A stretch of 40,173 nt of DNA from a virus: positions 1-40,173 of the IMG/VR virus record IMGVR_UViG_3300030060_001926, one strand, 5' to 3'. Position 1 is the stretch's first letter. The number at the start of each line of letters is the position of its first letter. Under the pieces are notes generated by a model that saw only the letters and a list, made by a program, of their open reading frames with translations, had not been told where the DNA came from and did no database searches. The position numbers and the translations under genes are program-made. Shown here piece by piece: positions 19,028 through 25,030 of this stretch.

Positions 19028-19674
19028 TACTTTCTATACCTCCTACTAGGCCCACGGAAATCAAAGTTTCGCGTGCTTGCTAATCGAGTACCAACATCAC
19101 CATTCAAAAAGCTTCTTCTCTTTTGATGGACATCAGCACCCTTACCCTTGGCAGAGTAAATTGCTTCTCTTTGTGCTAAGTATTGATCAACTCTTGGATC
19201 CCCTTGACTAATCATCTGATAGTCTCTGGCTGCACCGGACATAATTGCACGCTGCATTGGTGTCTCAATATCTGAAAACTCAAGGTTAACTACAAGCTTG
19301 ATTCTAACACCATCACTGCCGCCCAACCCTGTCCAGTCACTTGAGTTATCTGTAACATTAAACAAATAAGGAGGACTACCCTTGTAGCTTGCAAGAATAT
19401 ATTGTTCTTGATCGGTAGAATAAATATCTTCTGCTAGCTCAGCGTGTACCGTGCCTGATGGCAAATAGATATTACCGTTTGAGTCGGGTAAATATTTTTT
19501 ATAATAACAGTTATTTACAACCCCACGCATTACATAAGATACAATGGTTTCTTCAAGGATATGCTCAGCAACACTAGTATCCACACCAGAATCATTTTCC
19601 AAATGGTTAGCGATATGCTCTCCAGACATAAGTAACATATGGTTAATTGCATCTAGTTTGGAATACTGTCCCAT
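19027..19674 (-). CDS. Tail tubular protein A (T7 gp11-like adaptor)
   Basis: 215 residues, near the family norm (T7 gp11 is 196). The start, KLDAINHMLLMSGEHIANHL, is the gp11 signature ('l-AiN-mL-aiGe-pv'), followed by a helical region containing LEETIVSYVMRGV and a beta/helical end. In T7 this protein forms the dodecameric ring between portal and gp12 nozzle. The gene lies directly before tail tube B with TAATG coupling, as in T7. A basic C-terminus (RGPSRRYRK) is present. The start has a strong AAAAAGGAG site. Confidence 0.93.
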   Translation of the reverse strand: MGQYSKLDAINHMLLMSGEHIANHLENDSGVDTSVAEHILEETIVSYVMRGVVNNCYYKKYLPDSNGNIYLPSGTVHAELAEDIYSTDQEQYILASYKGSPPYLFNVTDNSSDWTGLGGSDGVRIKLVVNLEFSDIETPMQRAIMSGAARDYQMISQGDPRVDQYLAQREAIYSAKGKGADVHQKRRSFLNGDVGTRLASTRNFDFRGPSRRYRK

Positions 19675-19676
19675 AA

Positions 19677-19856
19677 TTAGTTCTCCTTTTTATAGGGTGC
19701 TTTATTATTTAAAGCTTTCTTGCGTTTGCTGCATCCACAGTCTTTCTTGCCAGCCTTTGGATTACTAGTAAGCTTACCTAAAGAAGCAATGTAAGCAATT
19801 TTTTCAACTGTATCACCAAGTCCTTGGGACTTTTTTTGTAGAGGATTTTCACTCAT
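19677..19856 (-). CDS. Small conserved-type protein with CGC-SKRK motif
   Basis: 59 residues starting at the ATG at 19856, chosen because AAGGAG lies upstream and the frame ahead of it has no equal site. The protein begins MSENPLQKKSQGLGDTVEKI and ends with a basic tail containing DCGCSKRKKALNNKAPYKK. The pattern 'GlGDtveKi ... CGCskRk-aLN---PYkk' recurs in small proteins of many marine phages, but I know no function for them. Two close cysteines in a basic context suggest metal or nucleic acid binding. It lies between a membrane protein gene and the tail adaptor. Confidence 0.8.
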   Translation of the reverse strand: MSENPLQKKSQGLGDTVEKIAYIASLGKLTSNPKAGKKDCGCSKRKKALNNKAPYKKEN

Positions 19857-19866
19857 TATATTCTCC

Positions 19867-20196
19867 TTATCTTCGCCTGCGTCTATTACATAACAATGCA
19901 ATAGGAAACAGTGCTAATGCACCGGGAGATGGGATAAACAACATAGTTCGTAGATTATCTACTCCAGTTTTTATTTCACCAATAGTTCCTAGCCACTCAG
20001 CTATAGAATCTAAAGCTTCCTTGCCAGCTATTGCACCAATACCAATACAAACGGCTGTAAGAATAAACACCTTTTTATCTAGTTTTTGAATTTTCTTGTC
20101 TTTAGCTTGTCCACTTGTTCTGCATTTATGTAAATCATTTTTAACTTGTTGTAGTTCTTTTTTTTGACAATCACACTCAAATTGTTGTTCTTCCAT
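19867..20196 (-). CDS. Small membrane protein with PEP-CTERM-like C-terminal sorting tail
   Basis: 109 residues from the ATG at 20196, preceded by GGGGAGG. The first 42 residues are hydrophilic and coiled-coil-like (ELQQVKNDLHKC, KDKKIQKLDKK). A transmembrane helix follows (VFILTAVCIGIGAIAG, about 43-58), then an amphipathic linker. The last 22 residues read as a Pro-Ser-Pro-Gly motif (89-92), a hydrophobic segment (ALALFPIALLC) and five terminal arginines. That order is the architecture of PEP-CTERM exosortase-recognition tails, of which the 'PSPGALAL...RRRR' form is one variant. The five Arg codons are AGA, CGC, AGG, CGA, AGA, so this is not slippage of a simple repeat. Alternatively it is simply a two-span membrane protein such as a holin. 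It lies downstream of the capsid terminator. Confidence 0.8.
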   Translation of the reverse strand: MEEQQFECDCQKKELQQVKNDLHKCRTSGQAKDKKIQKLDKKVFILTAVCIGIGAIAGKEALDSIAEWLGTIGEIKTGVDNLRTMLFIPSPGALALFPIALLCNRRRRR

Positions 20197-20214
20197 TACA
20201 ACCTCCCCTCTAAT

Positions 20215-20251
20215 AAAAAAAGACCTCGGGGGGATTTCTCCCCCCAAGGCC
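20215..20251 (-). terminator. Strong intrinsic terminator after the capsid gene (T-phi-like position)
   Basis: Read on the minus strand: GGCCTTGGGGGG, loop AGAAAT, CCCCCCGAGGTC, then seven T. The stem is 12 bp including two G-U pairs, at 20222-20251, with the U-tract at 20215-20221. A smaller hairpin (CTGAG/CTCAG, 20255-20273) lies between it and the capsid stop. T7 carries its phage-polymerase terminator T-phi at this same place, just after gene 10, where it raises capsid mRNA relative to downstream tail genes. Confidence 0.92.
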
Positions 20252-20279
20252 GTCCTGAGATAGCGAAGCTCAGTTAAAA

Positions 20280-21656
20280 TTAGGCATCGTCGCCGAAGCC
20301 ACAGATAGCTGCACATAGTTCTGGACGTAGAACACCAGCACCACGCATGACCGAAGCCACGGTGAACTGAGTGTTACGACGTACATCTTGTACAGTATCG
20401 ACCTTCATACCTTGAAGGCTGAGGGATGCGACAGCATCTTGTTGCCAGATAAGAGCCTTAACTGGGAACATTGCATCGAACGAGTTGGTATCGCTAATCT
20501 TGCGAAGCTGCATGAAGTCAAAGTCATACTTAGCATCACCAAGATCAGTAACCTTAGTAAGTGCAGCCTGACCACCAGCGAACTTAGTGGCGCCAGTAGG
20601 ATCAAGAATAACGTTATCAAGGTCATCACGAATACCAGCAATATCCGAAGAAACTACTGAGTGGTTTGTTCCACCAAGCTCTACAGTTGCAGTTGGAATG
20701 TGGTTGGTCTTAAGGATGGTAGCACCCATGTAGGTAAGTGAATCTGTAAGAGCATTCATACCTGTAGTGTAAGGAGCACCAAGACCACCAGCTGCTGCAA
20801 CGCCACCAAACATAGGCTGTAGGTTGCCTACATTAGCTGGAGCATTACCAATAGTAGAGTTCTCTCTAGCAATACCAAGAGCACGAATGTCTTGGAAAGC
20901 TTGAGGAGTAACAGCAACATAAACACCTTCAGTAGGACCATCAATTTCTTGTAGTCTTACCATATATCTTTCGATATACTCTAGTAGTTTAAGGGCTGCG
21001 TTTGCACGCTGGTTGCTGTAGGCAGCACTGCCAAAGCCAAGGTAGTTGAAAGTAGCGGACGCTTCCATATCAAATGAACTTGCTGAAAGGTCAGTAGTTA
21101 CATCATCATGAGCACCAGCAAAGTTACCACCCTTGCTTACAGCAGGTGAACGAGCATCCATGAAAGCACCCTGTGCAATCATAGCTGCAATCTGCTTATC
21201 TCTTGCATTAGCGAGAGACAGACCGGCTTGACGAGCAAGCTCGGATCGGTATTCCCACTGAGTTAGCATGAGAGAAACATCATCTAGCTCAAAGAACGAA
21301 GCCATAGGCCGCGAATCAAGCGAGATGTCGAACCAACGGGGCTCAGAAATAGTGCTGGACCCGACGAGTTCTTCACCAGCTTTCCACTGAGCCTTATGAC
21401 CAACAGTACCAGTGATTGGGAATCGCATGGTAGTGCCAGAAGTAATAGCTCTAGTAGTAACTAGTGGTTCAAAAATGTTGTACTGGTCGTAAGCATTGAG
21501 TACTTCGCCAGACCAAATAGGAAGCCAGTAATTCTCATTACTAGCCGCAGCATTGCCATATTGGCCTACTGCTGCACCAGAGTTTGCACCGGGGGCTGTG
21601 CCGCCAGTAATCCAACCAGTTCCGTTAGTATCTAATGGATAAGCTTCATTAGCCAT
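20280..21656 (-). CDS. Major capsid protein (T7 gp10-like, HK97 fold)
   Basis: 458 residues, longer than T7 gp10A (about 345). Features of T7-type capsid proteins: the central LVTTRAITSGTTMRFPITGT segment, then KAQWKAGEEL, SRPMASFFELDDVSLMLTQW and YRSELARQAGLSLANARDKQ, the E-loop and spine-helix region that in gp10 reads similarly. A strong AAGGAG site precedes the ATG, and the codon use is tidier than in neighbouring genes, consistent with high expression. It lies between scaffold and a strong terminator, as in T7. Extra residues at the N-terminus (Gly/Ala/Asn-rich) and around 280-350 may form surface decorations. Confidence 0.95.
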   Translation of the reverse strand: MANEAYPLDTNGTGWITGGTAPGANSGAAVGQYGNAAASNENYWLPIWSGEVLNAYDQYNIFEPLVTTRAITSGTTMRFPITGTVGHKAQWKAGEELVGSSTISEPRWFDISLDSRPMASFFELDDVSLMLTQWEYRSELARQAGLSLANARDKQIAAMIAQGAFMDARSPAVSKGGNFAGAHDDVTTDLSASSFDMEASATFNYLGFGSAAYSNQRANAALKLLEYIERYMVRLQEIDGPTEGVYVAVTPQAFQDIRALGIARENSTIGNAPANVGNLQPMFGGVAAAGGLGAPYTTGMNALTDSLTYMGATILKTNHIPTATVELGGTNHSVVSSDIAGIRDDLDNVILDPTGATKFAGGQAALTKVTDLGDAKYDFDFMQLRKISDTNSFDAMFPVKALIWQQDAVASLSLQGMKVDTVQDVRRNTQFTVASVMRGAGVLRPELCAAICGFGDDA

Positions 21657-21739
21657 TGAATAATCTCCTTAAGTTAGTTAATTAAAAATAAAAACTTTAG
21701 GTGTGATTATCCTAGTCCCCTCTCAAGGGATTGTTAGGG
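21657..21739 (-). promoter_or_regulatory. AT-rich leader before the capsid gene; possible phage promoter region
   Basis: At 83 bases this is among the two longest spans between protein genes in the window (the other, 20197-20279, holds the terminator). On the minus strand it contains a short CCCTTGAGAGGG hairpin near the scaffold stop, then a run rich in A/T (GTTTTTATTTTTAATTAACT), then TTAAGGAG before the ATG. T7 has its strongest late promoter (phi10) at this place. I cannot identify a consensus because I found no second copy of a shared motif elsewhere in the window. Confidence 0.3.
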
Positions 21740-22675
21740 TCATCGACCTTTATAGCCATGTTGATGAGAAAGAACAATTCTTTGCTCAACTGCTTGCCGG
21801 AAAGCGGGGTCGGTACGATACCGAGGATCTGCAATAGCCGCTTTCATTTCTAATTCCGAAACAAAAGCTTGAGCTTCTGGTCCGGGCTTAGCTGGCTTGC
21901 CTGTCATGGCATTAGGTGTAGAAACAGCAGGCTCAGGTTGAGTTTCCTGAGTGGCGGTACTCGACTGAAAGCGTGCCTGAAGACCCATAAGAATAGATTG
22001 CGAGGCTGGACCCTGCAATCCTTGGTTCATAGCACTAATCTCTTCAGCCGGTAAGTTTTCACCGGCCCACTTTAGAATCCTTTTTAGATTATCCGCACCG
22101 CCGACAACCGAAGCGGACGAGTCAAATGCTTGCTTCTGCATTGCTTGTCTGCCACGAACCATTTGTTCAACAACAATAGGATCTGCGTTAAGTCTTTTAG
22201 CAACTTCCTTCTTTGTAGCTTCAGATAGATCACCACTTTGATCAATCTCCTTGCCCCACCGAGTCCAGTCTTCGGCTCCTACAGAACCATACTCTGGCTC
22301 TGCTGGCTTGGTTATCTGAAGTTCCTCAGGAACGTCACTAACGTCCTCAACAACAGGCTCTGCTGCTGGTTGTCTTTCAGCCTGCGGGTCATAATTTGGA
22401 TTACTAACCGCTGTTTCATTATAATTTTTCTTTAACTCAGCAATCTCTTGCCGAGACTTTGTATATTCGCCTTGCGCCTGCTTCAAAGAATTAAACCAAT
22501 CTTCTGCTGATTTAAAATTAGCTGGGATTGATTCGCCCTGTTCTTTTACATACCTTACAAACGCCGCGCGTTCGTTTGTAACTACAGGATCTTCAGTTGG
22601 TTCAGCAGGCATAACAATATCATTACCTACCTGAGTCCCCTCTGTGGATTGTTCAGGTGTTTCGTTTACTTCCAT
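21740..22675 (-). CDS. Capsid assembly scaffold protein (T7 gp9-like)
   Basis: 311 residues, matching T7 gp9 (307). It is acidic, Glu/Pro/Gln-rich and low in aromatic residues, with helical segments such as KQAQGEYTKSRQEIAELKKN and a C-terminal helix region (ELEMKAAIADPRYRTDPAFR) ending in a basic tail, LSHQHGYKGR. This is the usual layout of podovirus scaffolds, whose basic end binds the coat protein. It lies directly before the capsid gene, as expected. An AAAGGAG site lies upstream, within the preceding small gene, whose last 23 bases overlap this one. Confidence 0.9.
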   Translation of the reverse strand: MEVNETPEQSTEGTQVGNDIVMPAEPTEDPVVTNERAAFVRYVKEQGESIPANFKSAEDWFNSLKQAQGEYTKSRQEIAELKKNYNETAVSNPNYDPQAERQPAAEPVVEDVSDVPEELQITKPAEPEYGSVGAEDWTRWGKEIDQSGDLSEATKKEVAKRLNADPIVVEQMVRGRQAMQKQAFDSSASVVGGADNLKRILKWAGENLPAEEISAMNQGLQGPASQSILMGLQARFQSSTATQETQPEPAVSTPNAMTGKPAKPGPEAQAFVSELEMKAAIADPRYRTDPAFRQAVEQRIVLSHQHGYKGR

Positions 22676-22787
22676 TTAATTTTTTCTCCTTTGCGATAGT
22701 TCGCTTCTTCTTGCGAGTCGCCTTAGAACTATCAGGCTTTAAGCCCGTGTGTTTTTTTGCATATTCTTTAGGGTTGTGTGACCTCAT
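22653..22787 (-). CDS. 44-residue basic protein of the small-gene cassette
   Basis: Short ORF beginning MRSHNPKEYAKKHTGLKPDS, then a Lys/Arg tract (KATRKKKRTIAKEKK) and NGSKRNT. The start overlaps the previous stop (ATGA at 22784-22787). The scaffold ribosome site and first codons lie inside its 3' end, so it may couple scaffold translation. The product is highly basic, with no hydrophobic core, and probably binds nucleic acid or another virion component. No family is recognised. Confidence 0.65.
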   Translation of the reverse strand: MRSHNPKEYAKKHTGLKPDSSKATRKKKRTIAKEKKLNGSKRNT

Positions 22788-22945
22788 CGGCCTCGTTTTC
22801 CCATCATACCGCGTACACCACGCTTCTTCATTTCATCAGCTCTTTTACGAAGTTTAGCACCACTACCCTTAGCAGCAGGCTTTGCACCAGCTTTCTTAGG
22901 TGGTCTTCCTCTTTTGCTTCCGTATGTTCCTTTTCCGTATGGCAT
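22784..22945 (-). CDS. Small basic protein, MPYGKGTYG type
   Basis: 53 residues starting at the ATG at 22945, which shares a base with the preceding stop (TAATG). It begins MPYGKGTYGSKRGRPPKK, continues Ala/Lys/Gly-rich, and ends GVRGMMGKRGR. The RGRPPKK stretch resembles an AT-hook-like core (RGRP), which binds the DNA minor groove. Short proteins with this start are frequent in marine phages, but their role is unknown to me. The AT-hook idea is an inference from four residues. Confidence 0.75.
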   Translation of the reverse strand: MPYGKGTYGSKRGRPPKKAGAKPAAKGSGAKLRKRADEMKKRGVRGMMGKRGR

Positions 22946-23160
22946 TATTTTTTTCCTTTCTTTTTCCAAGAAATTCTAGCCGGACCCTTTTTAAGTTTCT
23001 TTCTAGAATTGCACTGCGCCTTGGTTGGTCGGCAAGCGGGGTAAGGTCGCTTGCTGCCGCCCTTAGCAGACTTTCTACCACATGGCTTACCAGTCTTACA
23101 GTCGACCCAACCCTTACCCTTGTTGCGACCAAACCATTTCTTTAGACCTTCTTTAGCCAT
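22945..23160 (-). CDS. Small basic Cys-containing phage protein, MAKEGLKKWF type
   Basis: 71 residues. The pattern AKEGLKKWFGRNKGKGWVDC, then KTGKPCGRKSAK and KRPYPACRPTKAQC, with a KKGPARISWKKKGKK end, is a recurring phage and bacterial small-protein family (DUF-type, resembling DUF5872). It contains four cysteines in a basic frame, which would suit a structural metal site. TAATG junctions lie at both ends. Biochemical function is not known to me. Confidence 0.85.
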   Translation of the reverse strand: MAKEGLKKWFGRNKGKGWVDCKTGKPCGRKSAKGGSKRPYPACRPTKAQCNSRKKLKKGPARISWKKKGKK

Positions 23161-23315
23161 TACTTTTTCCTCTTAGATTTATTGCCCCAGTTTTTAGCAC
23201 CAACCTTGCGGCACTTAACTAAAGCTCCAGAAGCATATGCACTAGGCCATTTGGTGTAACGGCTCTTAACTTTATTGTAACAAGCATCACGCTTTGCTTT
23301 TTTCTTTTTAGCCAT
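23160..23315 (-). CDS. 51-residue basic protein, 'CYNKVKSRY...PSAYASGALVKCRKVGA' family
   Basis: The ORF starts at the ATG at 23315, sharing a base with the preceding stop, and ends at 23160 in another TAATG. The product runs MAKKKKAKRDACYNKVKSRY, then TKWPSAYASGALVKCRKVGA and KNWGNKSKRKK. The 'WPSAYASGALVKCRKVGA' core is strongly conserved in small proteins of many T4-like and T7-like marine phages. The two cysteines and central Trp suggest a compact fold. Function unknown. Confidence 0.85.
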   Translation of the reverse strand: MAKKKKAKRDACYNKVKSRYTKWPSAYASGALVKCRKVGAKNWGNKSKRKK

Positions 23316-23581
23316 TAGCACTTCCACCTTCTGCGTGCTTTACGCAATCTGCTATTTGGGTCTTTAGCAGCTTTGGGAAACTTTTTCATTTGACCGGCTG
23401 ATCTAGCACAATAACTTTTCTTTCTAGATCCTCCTCCGGGTTGCGGAGCTTTGAGTTTAGAACCAGTCTTACGGTTAATCATACGTCTGCCCTTGGCGGT
23501 AAGGCCTCCTGCCTTACTTTTGCAACCATTGCCAATAGTACAGCCTTTCATGGCTCCCTTTTTCTTAGATTTAGTTGGCAT
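23315..23581 (-). CDS. 88-residue basic Cys protein, 'GGLTAKGRR...SRKKSYCARSAGQM' family
   Basis: Features in order: MPTKSKKKGAMKGCTIGNGC, AGGLTAKGRRMINRKTGSKL, KAPQPGGGSRKKSYCARSAG, then KDPNSRLRKARRRWKC. The 'LTAKGR' and 'SRKKSYCARS-GQM' elements are shared by a family of small phage proteins (DUF-type, perhaps DUF6321; not checked). It has four Cys, two of them near the ends, and a very basic pI. A GAGGGGG site precedes the ATG. No enzymatic motif is visible. DNA or portal-complex binding is possible. Confidence 0.85.
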   Translation of the reverse strand: MPTKSKKKGAMKGCTIGNGCKSKAGGLTAKGRRMINRKTGSKLKAPQPGGGSRKKSYCARSAGQMKKFPKAAKDPNSRLRKARRRWKC

Positions 23582-23584
23582 GGA

Positions 23585-23710
23585 TCACCCCCTCTTCAAT
23601 GGTTTTTTCTTGGCTGCTTTGGGCCTGTTCATTTTTAAAAATTTATCTGCGTCTTTATTAGTAAGCTTCATAGATTTACCACCGCAAGACGAAATATATT
23701 TCTTTTTCAT
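23585..23710 (-). CDS. 41-residue basic protein
   Basis: The start is the ATG at 23710, one base after the preceding stop; the longer open frame ahead of it is the shadow of the neighbouring gene. The sequence begins MKKKYISSCGGKSMKLTNKD and continues DADKFLKMNRPKAAKKKPLK. It is Lys-rich with a single Cys. It belongs to the chain of small basic genes between portal and scaffold. No family is recognised. Confidence 0.65.
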   Translation of the reverse strand: MKKKYISSCGGKSMKLTNKDADKFLKMNRPKAAKKKPLKRG

Positions 23711-23711
23711 C

Positions 23712-23945
23712 TCACGGTCTGCCGCCGGAACCGGGGAGACGACCGCCACCGCTGAATCCGCCACCCCGTGACCGAATTGGAGTCTTTCGACCAGTAACAG
23801 TTCTGTTTGATCTAGTTCCGCCAGTTCTGCCTTCAACCTTCTTGCTCATCCTGCTTCCAGAAGTTTTTGCTTTAGCAGCAGTAGATCGCTTTTTCTTTTT
23901 TTTCTTTTTGTCTTGTTCTTTTTTGTGTTTTGGTGTGTGTGCCAT
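23712..23945 (-). CDS. Highly basic low-complexity protein (Lys then Arg/Gly-rich)
   Basis: 77 residues after an AAAAGGAG site. The N-terminus is almost pure Lys/His/Asp (HKKEQDKKKKKKKRSTAAKA). The C-terminal half is Arg/Gly/Thr-rich (GRTGGTRSNRTVTGRKT, then RSRGGGFSGGGRLPGSGGRP). RGG-like and Lys-block composition implies a disordered nucleic acid-binding protein, histone-tail-like in character. First of seven small genes in the cassette. Confidence 0.7.
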   Translation of the reverse strand: MAHTPKHKKEQDKKKKKKKRSTAAKAKTSGSRMSKKVEGRTGGTRSNRTVTGRKTPIRSRGGGFSGGGRLPGSGGRP

Positions 23946-23962
23946 AATTTTCTCCTTTTGTT

Positions 23963-25030
23963 TTAATCTTCTGTTAGATCAATCATAGATGATATTCTAG
24001 GAGGGACACTCTTATAAGCATGGTTGTCTGGCAATTTAGACGTAAGCTTGAACTTATGTGCAAAGTACCCCTCTAACTCTTCACAAATAGTAGCTGAAAT
24101 ATTAGCAGAAGAATTAGGCCTTTCTACAATAAAACAACTTTCATATAAATCTACATCGCAAAAATTTGTGTCGCCAAGTAAAGTATATCCAGAACCCAGT
24201 GTTACATTAGTAGAGCCACCATCAATGTCTCTTCTGGTTTGACCAAGAGCAGTTATTTGGGTTCCGTTCCATCTACCAACGTGACTACTATTAACAGAAC
24301 CAACAATTAAAATACCAACATCATCAATGGTAAAAAGACTGTTAATAGGACAAACAGCATTAGTATTAGAAGCTCTTGTGGTAATATTAACTTTTCTCTC
24401 AGTTCCAGAAGTATCTAAATCTATTCTACAAAAACCATTGCTGTTAACTGCACCAATTTGAAACAAAGTGTCTACTGAATCTGTATCGGCAATACTAATA
24501 ACGCAAGCCATAATAAAATCTTTAGTAGCGTCAATATCAAGTTTACTAGTGGCTAGGTTACCAGAAAAAGTTATATCGTTTGATCCATCAAACACAGCTG
24601 GGTTATACTTGTTTTGCCCTTTAGCTCCTACAGATGGAGCACTGCCGGTTCCTGAGGTTATAAAATCAAAATTATTCATAGCGTCTTCAAGAGTATGCCA
24701 TCCTCCGGCTCCATCTTTTATCCAGTCTTCATTCTTTAAATAAAAAACTACTTCATGATCTGTTGAGTTAAGTGATGGCAAGCTTGATGCGGTAGCAGCG
24801 GGAGGGATTTTAAAATTCCACTCTAAATCCCAGTCCTCAGGAACTTTGTACTTAAAAAAAGTACGAGTTTGTAACAAGCTTTCCCTCATATCTAAAATGT
24901 AATCTTGCTCACCTCTTGCTAGTAAACTGGTTTGATTCATTTTTAAAGACAATTCGTTTCCTGAATTAAAATCTCCGTCAATAGATAAAGATTTTAGTTG
25001 TTCATGTTCTGGTAAAGAAAACTGACTCAT
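23963..25030 (-). CDS. LamG/concanavalin-like lectin-fold virion protein
   Basis: 355 residues beginning in an ATGA overlap with the portal stop. The N-terminal ~90 residues are mixed polar sequence. From about 90 the protein looks like a laminin-G/concanavalin jelly-roll: FDGSNDITFSG, then beta strands (FIMACVISIADTDS, TLFQIGAVNSNGFCRIDL), and the hallmark end ICEELEGYFAHKFKLTSKLP followed by DNHAYKSVPP. That end matches the 'i-eiEgYLA-kwgl--lLP--HpYk--pP' motif of LamG-like domains. It is probably a glycan-binding capsid or head decoration. It sits between portal and scaffold, where T7 has nothing. Confidence 0.8.
   Translation of the reverse strand: MSQFSLPEHEQLKSLSIDGDFNSGNELSLKMNQTSLLARGEQDYILDMRESLLQTRTFFKYKVPEDWDLEWNFKIPPAATASSLPSLNSTDHEVVFYLKNEDWIKDGAGGWHTLEDAMNNFDFITSGTGSAPSVGAKGQNKYNPAVFDGSNDITFSGNLATSKLDIDATKDFIMACVISIADTDSVDTLFQIGAVNSNGFCRIDLDTSGTERKVNITTRASNTNAVCPINSLFTIDDVGILIVGSVNSSHVGRWNGTQITALGQTRRDIDGGSTNVTLGSGYTLLGDTNFCDVDLYESCFIVERPNSSANISATICEELEGYFAHKFKLTSKLPDNHAYKSVPPRISSMIDLTED

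Noticed and set aside
20197-20316. Upstream extension of the PEP-CTERM-like ORF overlapping the capsid end, suggesting a T7 10B-like frameshift
   Set aside because: The frame is open through the terminator, but I see no slippery heptamer before the capsid stop, and the ATG at 20196 has its own strong GGGGAGG site.
22778-23145. Plus-strand hydrophobic ORFs opposite the basic gene cassette
   Set aside because: Phe/Ser/Leu-rich frames are the expected antisense of Lys/Arg-rich genes. They have no proper starts and contradict the single-strand gene layout.
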